A stretch of DNA of 64,000 nucleotides from contig JAACJM010000058.1 of the NCBI GenBank assembly GCA_013368315.1, forward strand, positions 248,001 through 312,000, given 5' to 3'. Origin of the DNA: Tetrapyrgos nigripes (lineage: Eukaryota; Basidiomycota; Agaricomycetes; Agaricales; Campanellaceae). Below, in pieces: positions 12,550 through 24,180 of this stretch (position 1 is its first letter; each line of letters begins with the position of its first letter). The notes under the pieces were generated by a model. That model saw nothing but the letters and a program-made list of their open reading frames with translations. It was not told the origin of the DNA and searched no databases. The translations under genes and the position numbers were made by a program.

Positions 12550-13453
12550 TACCTGACATGGATGAAGGAGCTCTGTACAAGCTTCAAAAAGTTCAAAGGT
12601 TATTTTTGCAGCAGCTTCTTTGTATTGGCTCCAACTCAATACTAGCACCTTTGTTCACAGAGGTAGGTGTGTTGCCAATTGAATAGAGGTGTACAATTTT
12701 GTGTCTGGAGTATCTAAAGTATCTCTTAGAGCTCCCTCAAGACAGATTTGCACATATGGCTCTACAAGCAAATATAGACATGGTCTACTCAAGTCAGCCC
12801 TGCTGGCTTCAGGACTTGCACATAGCCTTGAACAACCTTTCTCCACAATTGCAGCTCCCAAGCAATCTTCAAGCTATGCAAGTGGAGGATATTGTTCAGT
12901 TGCATAAACAAGTGTCAAGAGTTGCAGATGAACACCTAACCTCAGATATCCAGAGAATGTCCCAGACATATCTCCTTTGCAATCGACTAAAACCACAAAA
13001 GGATGGTACTTTCATTTGGAAGACTCGAATGCTTCGTCACTACCTTGTTCTAGTGGAGAATCCTGACTACTGCAGAGCTATCCCAGCTCTCTTTTTTGGT
13101 AGGCATGTATTTGCAGTGGCTTGGCTCAGCTGGATGAAATATAATCTCCCAAGAGAACAAAGACTGTCTCAATTCTGCAAGTGTCAGTGGAGACTCCTGA
13201 ACATGCTGCCCTCCAATATCTTGCAGATATACATACTTGATTCATATGTAACCAGTTGTGGGATGCAATAAAAGCTGCAAAAGGTTGGGATATTCCTACA
13301 AACTTGACAGATCAGTCAGCTTTGTACTGGTTTAGGAAGATCCTGTTTGATTGGGATATCATTGGGCTATGTGCTAAATATGTGTATGAGATCTTGGTTC
13401 ACTGGGCAAAGACTAAGATGTTTATTGCACCATTGTCACCAATGGAGACCTAA
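12550..13453 (+). pseudogene. LINE C-terminal region; reverse transcriptase deleted
   Basis: The translation VQRLFLQQLLCIGSNS, then LFTEVGVLPIE and LCLEYLKYLLELP, has the pattern that follows the reverse transcriptase in fungal LINE polyproteins (a helical region that begins with Q-R-x-L and continues with an E-x-G-x-x-P motif). A stop codon interrupts it near 12684 and another near 13271. No reverse transcriptase (FADD-type) motif occurs between the endonuclease remnant and this region, so roughly 1.5-2 kb of the usual element is missing. The frames are degenerate and the element is dead. Confidence 0.6.
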
Positions 13454-14831
13454 TACTATGGACATGCTTGCCTTGATAGAATGAGTGCCCTGCTGCCTTC
13501 TGTGTAAGTGCATGATTCAGCCCAGGAAGTCTCTGCAAGTGGCTGCATGTGGGGGGACTGCCGAGCCCTTGTAACACACTATCGCAGATACTGTGACCAT
13601 GCTACACCACCCTGCCAGGGCATGTATCTATCTATCTACATCAATGTCTTTTACTCCTGTCTGCACTGCATTCCACATCACTGTTGCCTTTGCTTTTGTC
13701 TTTCCTGCATCAATCTCTACTATTATGCTACTGTATTCTTTTTCCTTAGGTTTGGGTGTTATTGCAGATACATCTTTTTGTATTCTCTGATCTTATATAT
13801 CCTATTACAGCTTTTTCTTGCTCTGATTATGGTTTTGTGCCTTTAAAACCTTATTCTTTCAACAGTCTAACTTTGCCCAGCTCAATGTCAGATTTGAACA
13901 ATGGCTCAATGCTGCACTCCTTGCCCTGTTCACTGCCAGATTTTTATAGCAGCTCACTGCTTTACTCTGGCTGCTTATCATTGCTTACTCAAGACGCTTG
14001 ATGCTCCACTTGTCTTACATGTCCAACTTTTTATAGGCTGCTAGTTTAGGTCTCGTTTTCACCACACATTGGCGCTGGCCCACATCCCTTTCATATATAC
14101 TTACTGCTGTCTGCATCTGTACAAAAGATTTTTCTTGCTTTACAAATCTGATACAATCAATTGATTAAGGTCCTGAAGGCCCTTTACATCAAACTTTTCC
14201 AATGTTGTGCAATAAAACATAAACAGCAGAGACTCATAGCTTAACCACAATTACTTTGATTTCAAACAATGTGCAGTGGCTGCCATTCATGCTTTTTATC
14301 CTTTGCTTGAGAATTTTACTTATTGAACTTCAGAGTTATTGTTTACCAGTACAGTCAGAAAATCACATCCAATGTCCCTCAGATGGCCAGAGGACTGTAG
14401 AGACTTGGATTTTCAAGTGCATGAGTCTCAGTAAATATGTCAAACCAGATTTCAAATCATAAGCTTCAACTTGGAGGAAAAATATAAATCTAAGAGAATA
14501 AGTATGGATATGAGTCCAGTAGTAAGTTAGTGGCTCACCTCTCTCTGTAACAGCAAAGACAGAGGTGTTCCAACTCAGACGAAAGTATTTAAAGAAAAAT
14601 TAATAAAAAATAAGTCTGAGATCGTAACTGACCCCTATTCATGGTGCCATTCATCGTATTCTAACAAGGATGCAACTTAAGACAACAGGAGAATGACTTA
14701 CCTAGTATGTTAAACAAAGTACTACACTGAAATTTCAAATCCAACTAAACAGGTTTATTAAAGCAGTAAGAACATATTGCACTTAGACAGCATTTAGCAT
14801 TACATTGACGCAAATGTTACTCTTGTCTGAA
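13454..14831. other. No recognised gene; 3' flank of LINE and NLR
   Basis: Several frames of 65-110 codons occur but they are low in complexity (Cys, Leu, Phe-rich) and lack domain signals. The left part may be the untranslated tail of the LINE remnant. The right part is downstream of the minus-strand NLR gene and may hold its 3' UTR. Confidence 0.4.
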
Positions 14832-17800
14832 TCATTTCTTATCACTGTTACATTGAGCCCAATTCTCTCCATATACGCAATTCTCAAAGGAAAGTTTTGT
14901 AGACCCTTCCTCAGAGATGATTATGGGGTTTTGAGGTGTGCAAAGGTTGGTGTAGTATTCAGGTCTAATCCAAATGATACCATGGACAACTCCAGGAAAT
15001 CGGATCCATCCTTTACTGTCAGGATACCAGGAGGCTGGAAAAGATAATCAGTATTACTTTCTGTTAGAATGGATCTGAAATACTTACAGTTATTAACATA
15101 TGAGAGATGATTTACATTGTGCAAAGTGCTGTTTACATGTGGCTGATGACTGATATTAGGTTGAGTCACAATTGTTGCATCCCAAACTCTGACTGTACAG
15201 TCATTAGAGCCAGAGACAATTCTGGTTCCATCTGGAGAGAATGCCACTGATATGACCTGGGCTGTATGTCTTTGGAGAGACTGTCCAATGGCTTTTCCAG
15301 TATCTGCATCCCAGATCCTGACTGTGTTATCATATGAGCCAGATACAATTCTGATTCCATCAGGTGAAAATGCAACTGATCTGACATAATCTGTATGTCC
15401 CACCCAAGCCTGTCCAATGGCATTTCCAGTGACTGCATTCCAGATCCTTACTGTCATATCATCTGAGCCAGACACAATCCTGGTTTCATCAGGTGAAAAT
15501 GCAACTGATCTGACCCAATCTGTATGTCCCAGTAAAAATTGTCCACTGACATTTCCAGTCTCTGCATTCCAGATCCTTACTGTCTTATCAGCGGAGCCAG
15601 ACACAATTCTGGTGCCTCCAGGTGAAAATGCAACTGATGTGACCCAGTTTGTATGTCCCAGCAAAGGCTGTCCAATGGCATTTCCAGTGCCTGCATCCCA
15701 GATCCTTACTGTCTCATCACCTGAGCCAGAAACAATTCTAGTTCCATCAGGTGAGAATGCAACTGATTTGACTACATGTGTATGTCCCAGCAAAGGCTGT
15801 CCAATGGCATTTCCAGTGCTTGCATCCCAGATCCTTACTGTGTTATCATGTGAGCCAGACACAATTCTGGTTCCATCAGCTGAAAATGCAACTGATAAGA
15901 CCCAGTTTGTATGTCCCAGCAAAGGCTGTCCAATAGCATTTCCAGTGTTTGCCTCCCAGATCCTGATAGTCTGATCAACTGAGCCAGACACAATCCTAGC
16001 TCCATCAGGAGAGAATGCTACACAGTGAACTCCTCCTTGATGGCCTTGTCCAGGCTCATGAATGACAGACTGAACACTTGAATCCCAGATCCTCACTGTC
16101 CGATCATGCAAGCCAGATATTATTTTGGATCCATCAGGAGAGAACACCACTGAACTGATACTTGCCTGGTGTCCTTGATAAGGCTGGCCAATAGCTGCTC
16201 CAGTGTTTGCATCCCAGATCCTCACTGTTCCAAATAATGCAGAGACAATTCTGGTCCCATCAGGAGAAAAATTTAATGCATGGCCTCCATCTTTAATATG
16301 CCAAACTACATCTCCAGTGTTTGCATTCCACATTGTCATACCACCTGAGCCAGCAGCAATTCTTGCTCCATCAGGTGAAAATGATACTGATCTAACCATG
16401 CCATCCAGTTGGAAAGGCTTTCCAATGGTGTCTCCAGTCAAGATGTCCCAAATTCTCACTGTTTTATCATTTGAGCCAGACACAATCCTTCCCTCATTAG
16501 GGGAAAATGCTACTGATGTAACAAAATCTTCATGTCCCTCAAAAGTCTGCCCAATTGCTTGTCCAGTAATTGCATCCCAGATTCTCATGGTTTTATCCTT
16601 TGAGCCAGAAGCAATTTTGGACCCATCAGATGAAATTGCCACAGACATGACCCAGCCTCTATGCCCTTGAAGAGGCTGACAGACACTATTTCTAGTATTA
16701 GCATCCCAGATCCTTATTGTTGCATCATCTGAGCCAGATACCATTCTTTTTCCATCAGGAGAAAAAGACACTGATCTGACCCAGCCTTGATGTCCAACAA
16801 AAGGCTTTCCGATTTTCTCCCCATTATTTATATTCCACATAATGCACTGATTATTTTTTAGCCCAGTTACAACTCGCTCTCCATCTGGAGAAATACTCAT
16901 GCCCAAAACCCATGAAGGTGTCCGCCAATGACCAATTGACTGGTTTGGGAGCTGTGTGCTTGATAATTGGACCACATTGTCCAGCTTATGGCTTAATGCA
17001 GAAAAAAATGGCATGATGCTAAGATACATATGTGGGGTCATATTTTTTACAGTGCTCAAGCCAAATACATTTGCCATGTCTTTCATTTCTTGAACAGCCT
17101 CCCGGCTTGCAGAGCTGATCAACTTGTTGGCATGGCACATCTGTTTATTATATACAAAAACATGCTTTGTATTGGATATTATATGGTGTGCAACTAATTT
17201 TGACATACCTTTGAAATTGATTGAAGAGTTTGAATGCATTCTGGAAGCTTCTTTAAGAGGTTCATTGCCTCAATCCAAAACAAACTTTTGAGCTCGAAAA
17301 ATGTCTCCATTGCTTCTACTAGGCTTGTATCCAACTCAGTTCCTGCAACATGATAAGCCCAAAAGATACATGAATATTGAAGTGCTCCACTTAAACTTTT
17401 GGCTATCTTGGTTTGGATATCTGGTACATTATCATCACTCAAAAATGATGAAGGCAGGTTGCAGATGTTAAATTTGAGTTGGTACTGCATTAAACTCAGA
17501 CATTGTTTTGCAAGGAGACTATGACAACTGATTGGATCACAATGCAGATTTTTTTGCCCTTGCCTCTGAAGTCATATAGTCCACAAATGATGCATGAAAT
17601 GTGTAGACAGCCTGATCAGACTGATTGATATATAAAACAGACTGCAAGTCCATAATTGTAGCTTGCACATCTTCCAAATCCAAATCCAGCAGCTCTGAAA
17701 GGATTTGACATGATACAGGTTGGCCAGTTATGATTGAGGTGTGTAAAACTTTCAAACTTTGCTCCTGTTCTTCAGAAGATAGCTTTGAGAGTGAAAGTGC

Positions 17801-19365
17801 TTCATTTAGGATTTGAGAATACAGCTCATCCAAGATTTCAGTTTGATGTTTGTCTGGAGTACGTTTCAAGTTAAGGACATTCTTCAATCGGGATTGAGCT
17901 CGTTGTCTACCTCCAGTTAAGTATTTGACAATTGTAGCTGCATAAATAAACAATACACCTGAACTTTCCACAAGCATATCCATCTTGCCTTTGGAAATAG
18001 ACATTTCACTGAGGCCCTCCTGAAAAAAAATAGATATATCATCTCTCACAATACTTTTCTGTACATTGTGCAAATAGAAATGTTGAAGGGTCTGTCTTTC
18101 TTGTTGCATTGTATCAACATTAAAATGATCTTGAATGTGCTGCTCTGGACGACTAGTCAGAAAAAGTTTCAGGCCTGGAATCTCTTGGTTTCTGATAGCT
18201 GGAATGAAATGTTTCAGTACTAGAGAAATGTTTTCACATTCATCCAAGGCATCAATTACTACCACTGGAGTATAAGATGAAGTAGCACTTTTCCAAGAAT
18301 TGATCAGAAGTTTGCTGATTTGGCTATTAGGCTCTTTAAAAGCAATATCTGGATCTATGTTCAGGACCTCTCTAGTTGCTATTGCATAACTTGCTGAATA
18401 TCGAGCTAGTTGATATGTAATTGTGGGAATGACCTTATGATAGTCTTTACATTCCTTGATCTGACGAGAGCAGAAAAAAGCTCCAGCCAGCAATCCTTTC
18501 TTCTCTAGCATCAAACACATAGATTTTGCAATGGTACTTTTCCCTGTGCCTGCCATACCACACATCCAGTAGCCCGCTGGTGTGTCTGGTGATGTATCCT
18601 CAGCCCAATTCATGATATTTTGCAATATTTCTGCCCTGGTGCCCTCAGTACAGGTACTTCTTTTACCAACATCATGAAATGCTGCTCTGGTGTAATCCAG
18701 CTTGTTAAGAATGTCTGCATCCAATTGAATTATCAGTCAATTCATGTGAAACAAACATTCCATCTTACCTTGTTCTCCGAAATAATTTTGTGTATTATGC
18801 TGATCTCCTCCCACAGCATTAATCTGAGTGTGGTCTACAGAAAAATTCCTAGCCTGCCCAAGTATGCTACAAGTTTAAATTACAGGTTGAGTCAATTACT
18901 GAGATTGCAAGTTTGAGATTAGATGTACAAACCTAACATCAGCCAGTCCTGGCCGTAGAATAGGATTGCTCCTGCTGCAAGCAAGTTCATTTCACTATAT
19001 CTCTAGAAGCAAAGGAAAATCATACATGGGATTCATGTGGTTTTGAGCAGTTGCTATTGGATCAACACCAGCTCTATCTCAGATTATCAGTAAGACTGTG
19101 AAATTGTAGACTCTAAGAATATTTACCTGGGCTCAGGTTGCGCAATGATAGCATTTGGAATAGCTTGACTCCTTTGAGCTGAGACCTCCATGTTCCTTGT
19201 ATGAGTATCAGTCATTTCTTGAGCTGCGCAGTAGAATCACTAAATAACTTTTTCTCTCTACAATTTCTTCATTCAATACTAACCTTGCTTCTTCTCCATT
19301 TTTGGTACAATTTTTGATGGTTTATTTTTTGTTTTCTTGGATTTGATTGATTTCTTTGGTGGCAT
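14832..19365 (-). CDS. NACHT-WD40 STAND (NLR-like) protein, eight exons, one frameshift
   Basis: Exons: 19365-19284, 19223-19127, 19073-19026, 18974-18933, 18866-18769, 18714-17209, 17140-15088 and 15034-14832. All junctions are GT-AG and the phases agree. The predicted length is about 1375 residues. Five small exons encode a Lys-rich start (MPPKKS) and the NAVGGDQHN motif typical of Agaricomycete STAND proteins. Next comes the NACHT module with Walker A GMAGTGKST (about 175-183) and Walker B VVVIDALDEC (about 273-282). After a helical linker come 14 WD40 repeats (GH...SPDG...GS.D.TVRIWD), enough for two seven-bladed propellers. Splicing out 15035-15087 restores the usual tail (GWIRFPG ... 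GENWAQC). The frame breaks at an A7 run (17549-17555 on the plus strand). One base fewer would rejoin LHCDPISCHSLLAKQC. Family members act as ligand-triggered switches in non-self recognition. The ligand here is unknown. Confidence 0.88.
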
Positions 19366-19379
19366 GTTGATTGATAGCA

Positions 19380-19690
19380 CAGAGGTAATTGATGTCGAGC
19401 ACTCAGAGACAAGTGTACAATGTACGTGAGTTTCTTTTGACGACGTAGAATGATAAGGTTTGGGAAAAGAAGCTGCGACACAGCGGGCGATAGATGTCAA
19501 GAGCGCTAAGCGGAAAGTATGTCTTTCTGACAGTGCAGAATGACGAGGTTTGGAAATAAAGCTCCGACACAGAGCGACAAGGTTTGGAACGCAGGTGATG
19601 ATAGATGTCGATAGCGCCCAGAGAAAAGTGTCAAATGCACGTGAGATTCTTTTGACAACGCAGAAAATACGGTTTGATGTCGATTTGATG
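19380..19690. repeat. Diverged tandem repeat of about 105 bp upstream of the NLR gene
   Basis: At least two and a half units start near 19409, 19515 and 19625. Each carries an AAGTGT or AAGTAT start, TTTCTTTTGACRACG or a variant, a GAATGACGAGGTTTGG-like block, and a GATAGATGTCRA block. The array lies directly before the NLR start codon at 19365, so it may be in the promoter or the 5' UTR. Confidence 0.65.
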
Positions 19691-20419
19691 TTGCCTTGCG
19701 CAAAATATCTATGGACTAAGAAGACTTGGTGCGGAATAGTAAAATTTGACTCGGATATCGTCTTACACAAGTTTTACTATAGAAAACTCTTTAAGTTGAA
19801 ATATGATTCTTTTTCCTGTATATCTAGCCACGAAGTCCCGCAAACGAGACATGTAAAAACGCGTCTACTTATAACGCATTCGCCGTCTACTACCGTTTAA
19901 TACTACTAAATAGTATAATGACGCCTTCAGAAGATTTATTCATCCGACTGTTATCTACTTCATATTTTGTTCTACCCATTTCAGACGACGGTTTCAGAAC
20001 GAGAAAAATAAAGCTGCAGTGTACGTTTCAGAATGAGAGCTGAAGATCTCTGGCTAGGGGGGCATCTACTACTTCGTATCAGGCAGCTATTGGACCCCTT
20101 GCAAGATCAGAACTCAGACTGACGTTGTAGTCCCAGGCATGCAGCAATGATGCTACATATTTTTCATCGAACATTGACATGTATCTTTGGATAACAATGA
20201 AAGATCGATTCGTTTCGAGGTTTTGCAGTAAGTACACTGTGAAAATGTGTCCTATGGCCAGAGGATAGGAATGAAGATGTGTAGCGCGTTTGAAAGTGGG
20301 TCTGAACATAGAGTGTTGGACACTTAGACTCTGAAGTAGATGATGGTGGTTTGGGGGGCACCTGGTTTTCAAGCTCACAGTCAAGCTACCCTCTGATACG
20401 ACTGCACGTCGTACACCCC
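19691..20419. other. Non-genic DNA between NLR promoter and LTR
   Basis: Short frames only, with no family match. AT-rich in the left half. Confidence 0.45.
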
Positions 20420-21118
20420 TGTAAAATCGCGATGACCATAATAAACCACTTACTTGAATCTGACCTGAGGAAGCTATCTGCGTAAGACTCCTTGGTCAGT
20501 ACTAGCTAAAGAACGGAGCTGTGGCTCCAGGCTAGTCATCTCGAATCGCGAGTGAACAGTGGAAAGTTTGAACCTTGATCCCGAGTAATGGAGTGCTTTG
20601 GAGACTCTCGGAATCCTGTGGCAACGGAGAAGTGACTCAGGGAAACTCGACCGCAGAGAAAGAAGAGAATCAAAGAATAGAAAGGCATACACTCGGGCTC
20701 CAAACCCGCCGCCACAGATACACTATCCATTTGCGTCCGCAATCATGTATTCATATTTCACTATAATTCATTGGACATGTATATAAGTACAGTAGATGTA
20801 GACACGTAGATTTAAAAAAACCCCGCCCCCGTCTTCAGGTGAAAACAGAGAGTTCTTCGTGGATACCATAGAGAAGTCCTTCGTGGATATCATAAAGAGT
20901 CCTTACCGGATATTAGAATTGTTTCGATTGAATTCATTCTATCTATCTACCTTCGAGACCCCTCTTGAGAGTGTTTGAGCTCCATCCCGACAATACTCTC
21001 ATCATCGACACCCCCTTCGAAACTTACAGGAGTCCTATTGAGTGTTTTATTTTGAAGATTAGTAGCTTTTTATATAAAGCTACATAGTTTCATCTATCTA
21101 CACTTAGTAGCCCTATCA
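20420..21118 (+). repeat. Solo-LTR-like element of about 700 bp
   Basis: The copy begins TGTAAAATCGCGATGA and ends TAGCCCTATCA, so it has TG...CA ends. An internal ACATGTATATAAG (20772-20784) could be a TATA box. A diverged partner lies at 7196-9672. I found no clear target-site duplication and no primer-binding site or coding region next to it, as expected for a solo LTR. Exact ends are uncertain by a few bases. Confidence 0.65.
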
Positions 21119-21924
21119 CCTCAGGCTACCTTCGAGCTACTCAAGCCAGGGCAGCTTAATTGTGAGCTTAAAAAACTGGTGGCCCTGGTTTTGGAATAAT
21201 GCAACCAATTCGAACTGGAACCCAACGAATGAAATACAGACGAGTGAAAGGAGGCAATGATAAAAAGATGTAGACCAGTACGATTCTGCAGCACGAAAGT
21301 CTCTGTCTTGTTTTTGGTGTATCCCTGTCTAAACAAATTTAGCAAGATCGCTGAAGGGGAGCATATAGTTTCTAAGGTTCTCATGCTCGATTGTTACACG
21401 CAGATCTAGTCATTGTACCCCCTATTCAAAAAGATTTTAAGATTGAACACCTGTCACTTTGGTGCATCTGAGGACGTCTTGATTGACTATCGAATTGCTT
21501 TCTGACTTACTGGATCACATTCTTTGCCCATTACAGCTTCTCATGTAGTGGTATAACATTTCTCCATAAAAAATAACATGTACTTCACACCGTTCCTGCA
21601 CCCTCCGGCCTCGTCCTCGCTACGCCTTGGAGCGGGCCCACACCCCTTTCATCCTCCAGATAATCATAACCGCCTTCACATCCTGTCAACGCACAGATGC
21701 CTTTTCTCTCCTCCCAATCCTATCCTTGATCATCCAAAAATCCTCGGGATTGGGCCAGGCTCGGGGATGGTCGTAGTTGTTGTGATAATTGTAGGCTTTG
21801 TAGCCGTGAAAGCATTGTCCGCGAAGCTTTTGCCATAACATATTAAGAATTAATAACGAAGTAACTGAGCCGGATAACCCACAACCGGGTATCAGAAATC
21901 TGCGGGGACCTGCAGATTAGACTC
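21119..21924. other. No recognised gene
   Basis: The frame 21578-21838 (plus, 86 codons) ends in a hydrophobic run (VVVVVIIVGFVAV) but has no supporting context. I treat it as chance. Confidence 0.4.
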
Positions 21925-22035
21925 GAACCACTCGCACTGTGTAACACTTTGATGACAGTCGATCAAAAGTGGCTTCGCCAAGCGGTTTGATCAACTTTCA
22001 TCAAACCTTACAGAAGTGACTGGCTCGAGTCTACC
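21925..22035. repeat. Hairpin element, copy 1
   Basis: This segment contains GATCAAAAGTGGCTTCGCC, then AAGCGGTTTGATC and TTTCATCAAACC. It resembles the larger hairpin at 30116-30219 in sequence and in being foldable. Its outer part CTCGAGTCTACCTGCAG resembles the flank of the other copy. Confidence 0.5.
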
Positions 22036-23989
22036 TGCAGATACCCTGATACTTATCTCTACTAGCTAGATCTTTTTAGAAATCACTATTCTAGTCAGTT
22101 CTTTGTATAATAAACACATTACGAGGCCTTTAGGCTGAGTTAACTTAGGTCGACCTCGAAAACTTTCCACGGGTTCAGTCTCCCACCCCTAGGCCGGTCT
22201 CTACGCTTCCCGACAACCGAAAAGTCTAGACTCGGTCTGGACCGGGTCCAAGGACCGTTGACGTTGACGACCACGACGTCATGCTGCAGCTGATGCCATT
22301 AACGCTCTCTCTCAGAAACGAAGTGGGCGTAGTTCTCCTCATCTTCCCTTTTTCATCAATTTTCATTGTAATTGGAGTTTTGGATGGGTTTCATGGTTTG
22401 GTCGGGCTCTGGTTATCTGGTTAGAGATATGGCCTGTGATAGAGTTAGGAAAAGGACGATTAGCGTGCATGATAAATTAGAATGAGATAGAAAAAATAGT
22501 AATCGGGTTTGCCAGCTTCGCTGGACATGGATCGTCCCTCCTCCCTATTCATATATTCCTTCATATGCCAATCATCCTTTCTATTTCCGTTTAGTGACGC
22601 GTCTATAGATTTGGGAGAGATCGGAAGGTACGCGAAGATCACTACGGTATACCGGAAGCTGAGTTTGGAGGGACGGATTCAGTATGTTGCCTATTCCTTA
22701 GTAGCGATGACCTTTTTTTGGTCATATTATCTTGGGCCTCGTAATTTGCCATGCGAAGCAGTGGCATCTTTCCCCAGTCCTAACCCACTACCTGTGAATA
22801 TCTACTCCAGTTCCCAACTGTAATTTAACATCAAAATAATTCACCCCAACCAGTCTCAGTTACAATGACCATCCTTCCCAAATTTCTATCTTGTTAGGTC
22901 CCTCATCTATCCTTTCTTGGAAATCCTCTTCAAGTCCCTATCTGGCTTGAATAACTCTGAATTCATATCTTAATCTCTCCTTGAATTGCTATGATTTTTC
23001 ATAATTTCTCTAGTTTTATTCTTACAGATACATGGTGTTTTACCTCTAGATACTTGTAATATTTACTTGTTTACCCATACATAGTTCTCAGTATACAATT
23101 CATCCAGTTCCCACTTACTTTTTGTGTCCTCTTACTTCAGTCATTGTTGCTATTAGCCCTATTCAGATTGCCCTTAACTGGGTCACTATCTGCCATAAGA
23201 AACCTTTGGCTAGTCAATTGAAGTTTGTAAAAAAAACATTTGGAGGTATCCGCAGGGGTCCCCCGTAAGGTCCCCTCAAATAATCTTCAGCCCAATAAAA
23301 TGTTTTTTGACATTTCAAAGGCCTGATCATTGCCTATTGAGTGTTAGTACCAAGTGAATAGCAAAATATCTTTAGATATTTGTCACAAACTGTGTGAGAT
23401 GCGTGAGAAAACGTTCGGAAATTCCCGAAGCCATCCTCGCCTTACACTTTCACATCTAGCTGTGCTCGTGAAGGTGGAGAAGTATCTTATTAAGACTTGC
23501 TATGGTTTTAGGGAGCAAATCTGTATGAATATAGCAGATAAACAGCAAGAAATTCTAAATGTGGCTGTGCTTATCCCTATGTTTTCAAGATTTTTATTGT
23601 TGTTTAAAGCAAGTTTAAAGATTTGTTTACACTAAGTTAATCGCAGGTGAGTGATTCAGTTACCATTTTAACACCATTCCGACGACTGAACACAGGCCAA
23701 AAACCAGGAATGGTCATCTCCTGCTGTAGCTGCCCACTACAGTAGTGTATAGCAGCTCATTGGCTCCCTGGCCACCGTCGGATGCATTTCGCCCGCTCAG
23801 TCACATTCCACCAGGTGTGGCAAGCCTAGGCAGAAGCAACAGGAAGAGGTCTCACCTCTTGCTTCCTCCACTCATTGGCTGCTGTACCACCACAAAAACC
23901 TATGCCCCAATATCTGCTGAGATCTCGTCTGATTTTCAGTATTTTGTCTATTCAAGAAATGCCACAAGATATCAGTGAGATGGAGAATA
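22036..23989. other. Repeat fragments, no recognised gene
   Basis: Bases 22118-22160 read ATTACGAGGCCTTTAGG and on to AGGTCGACCTCG; the reverse complement recurs at 34455-34496. Bases 22734-22785 (GGGCCTCGTAATTTGCC and on) recur in reverse complement at about 34118-34163. These are pieces of one dispersed family. The remaining DNA has only short frames. Confidence 0.45.
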
Positions 23990-24180
23990 TTTGAGCGGAT
24001 AATGGCAATATATCGAGGTCGCTTTGCAATATAATGCGGACAGGGAAAGTAATGAGAAGTGAACGAAACATTGCAAAATGAGCGGAGTATTGCGAGACAA
24101 GCAATATATTACGAGATGAGCAAAGTATTGAAAAGTGAGTAAGATATTCTGCAGTGAACAAGATATCAACCAGTGAATAC
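23990..24180. repeat. Degenerate array with a period near 19 bp
   Basis: Units of the form RTATTNNRAGANRAGCAA follow one another (for example AGTATTGCGAGACAAGCAA, TATATTACGAGATGAGCAAA, GTATTGAAAAGTGAGTAAG). The period drifts by one or two bases. A similar CAATATTTTG-rich stretch is at 25230-25395. Confidence 0.6.

Noticed and set aside
15417..16670. Long plus-strand frames opposite the NLR
   Set aside because: They are antisense shadows of the WD40 repeats; the repeated peptide is a by-product of blade periodicity.
17549..17555. Programmed frameshift in the NLR
   Set aside because: The needed shift is +1 and the site lacks the features of known +1 or -1 programmed sites beyond the A run. 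Error or null allele is simpler.
21900..21960. tRNA gene suggested by a GACTCGAACC-like stretch
   Set aside because: No cloverleaf could be folded around it: the acceptor stem and anticodon arm are missing.
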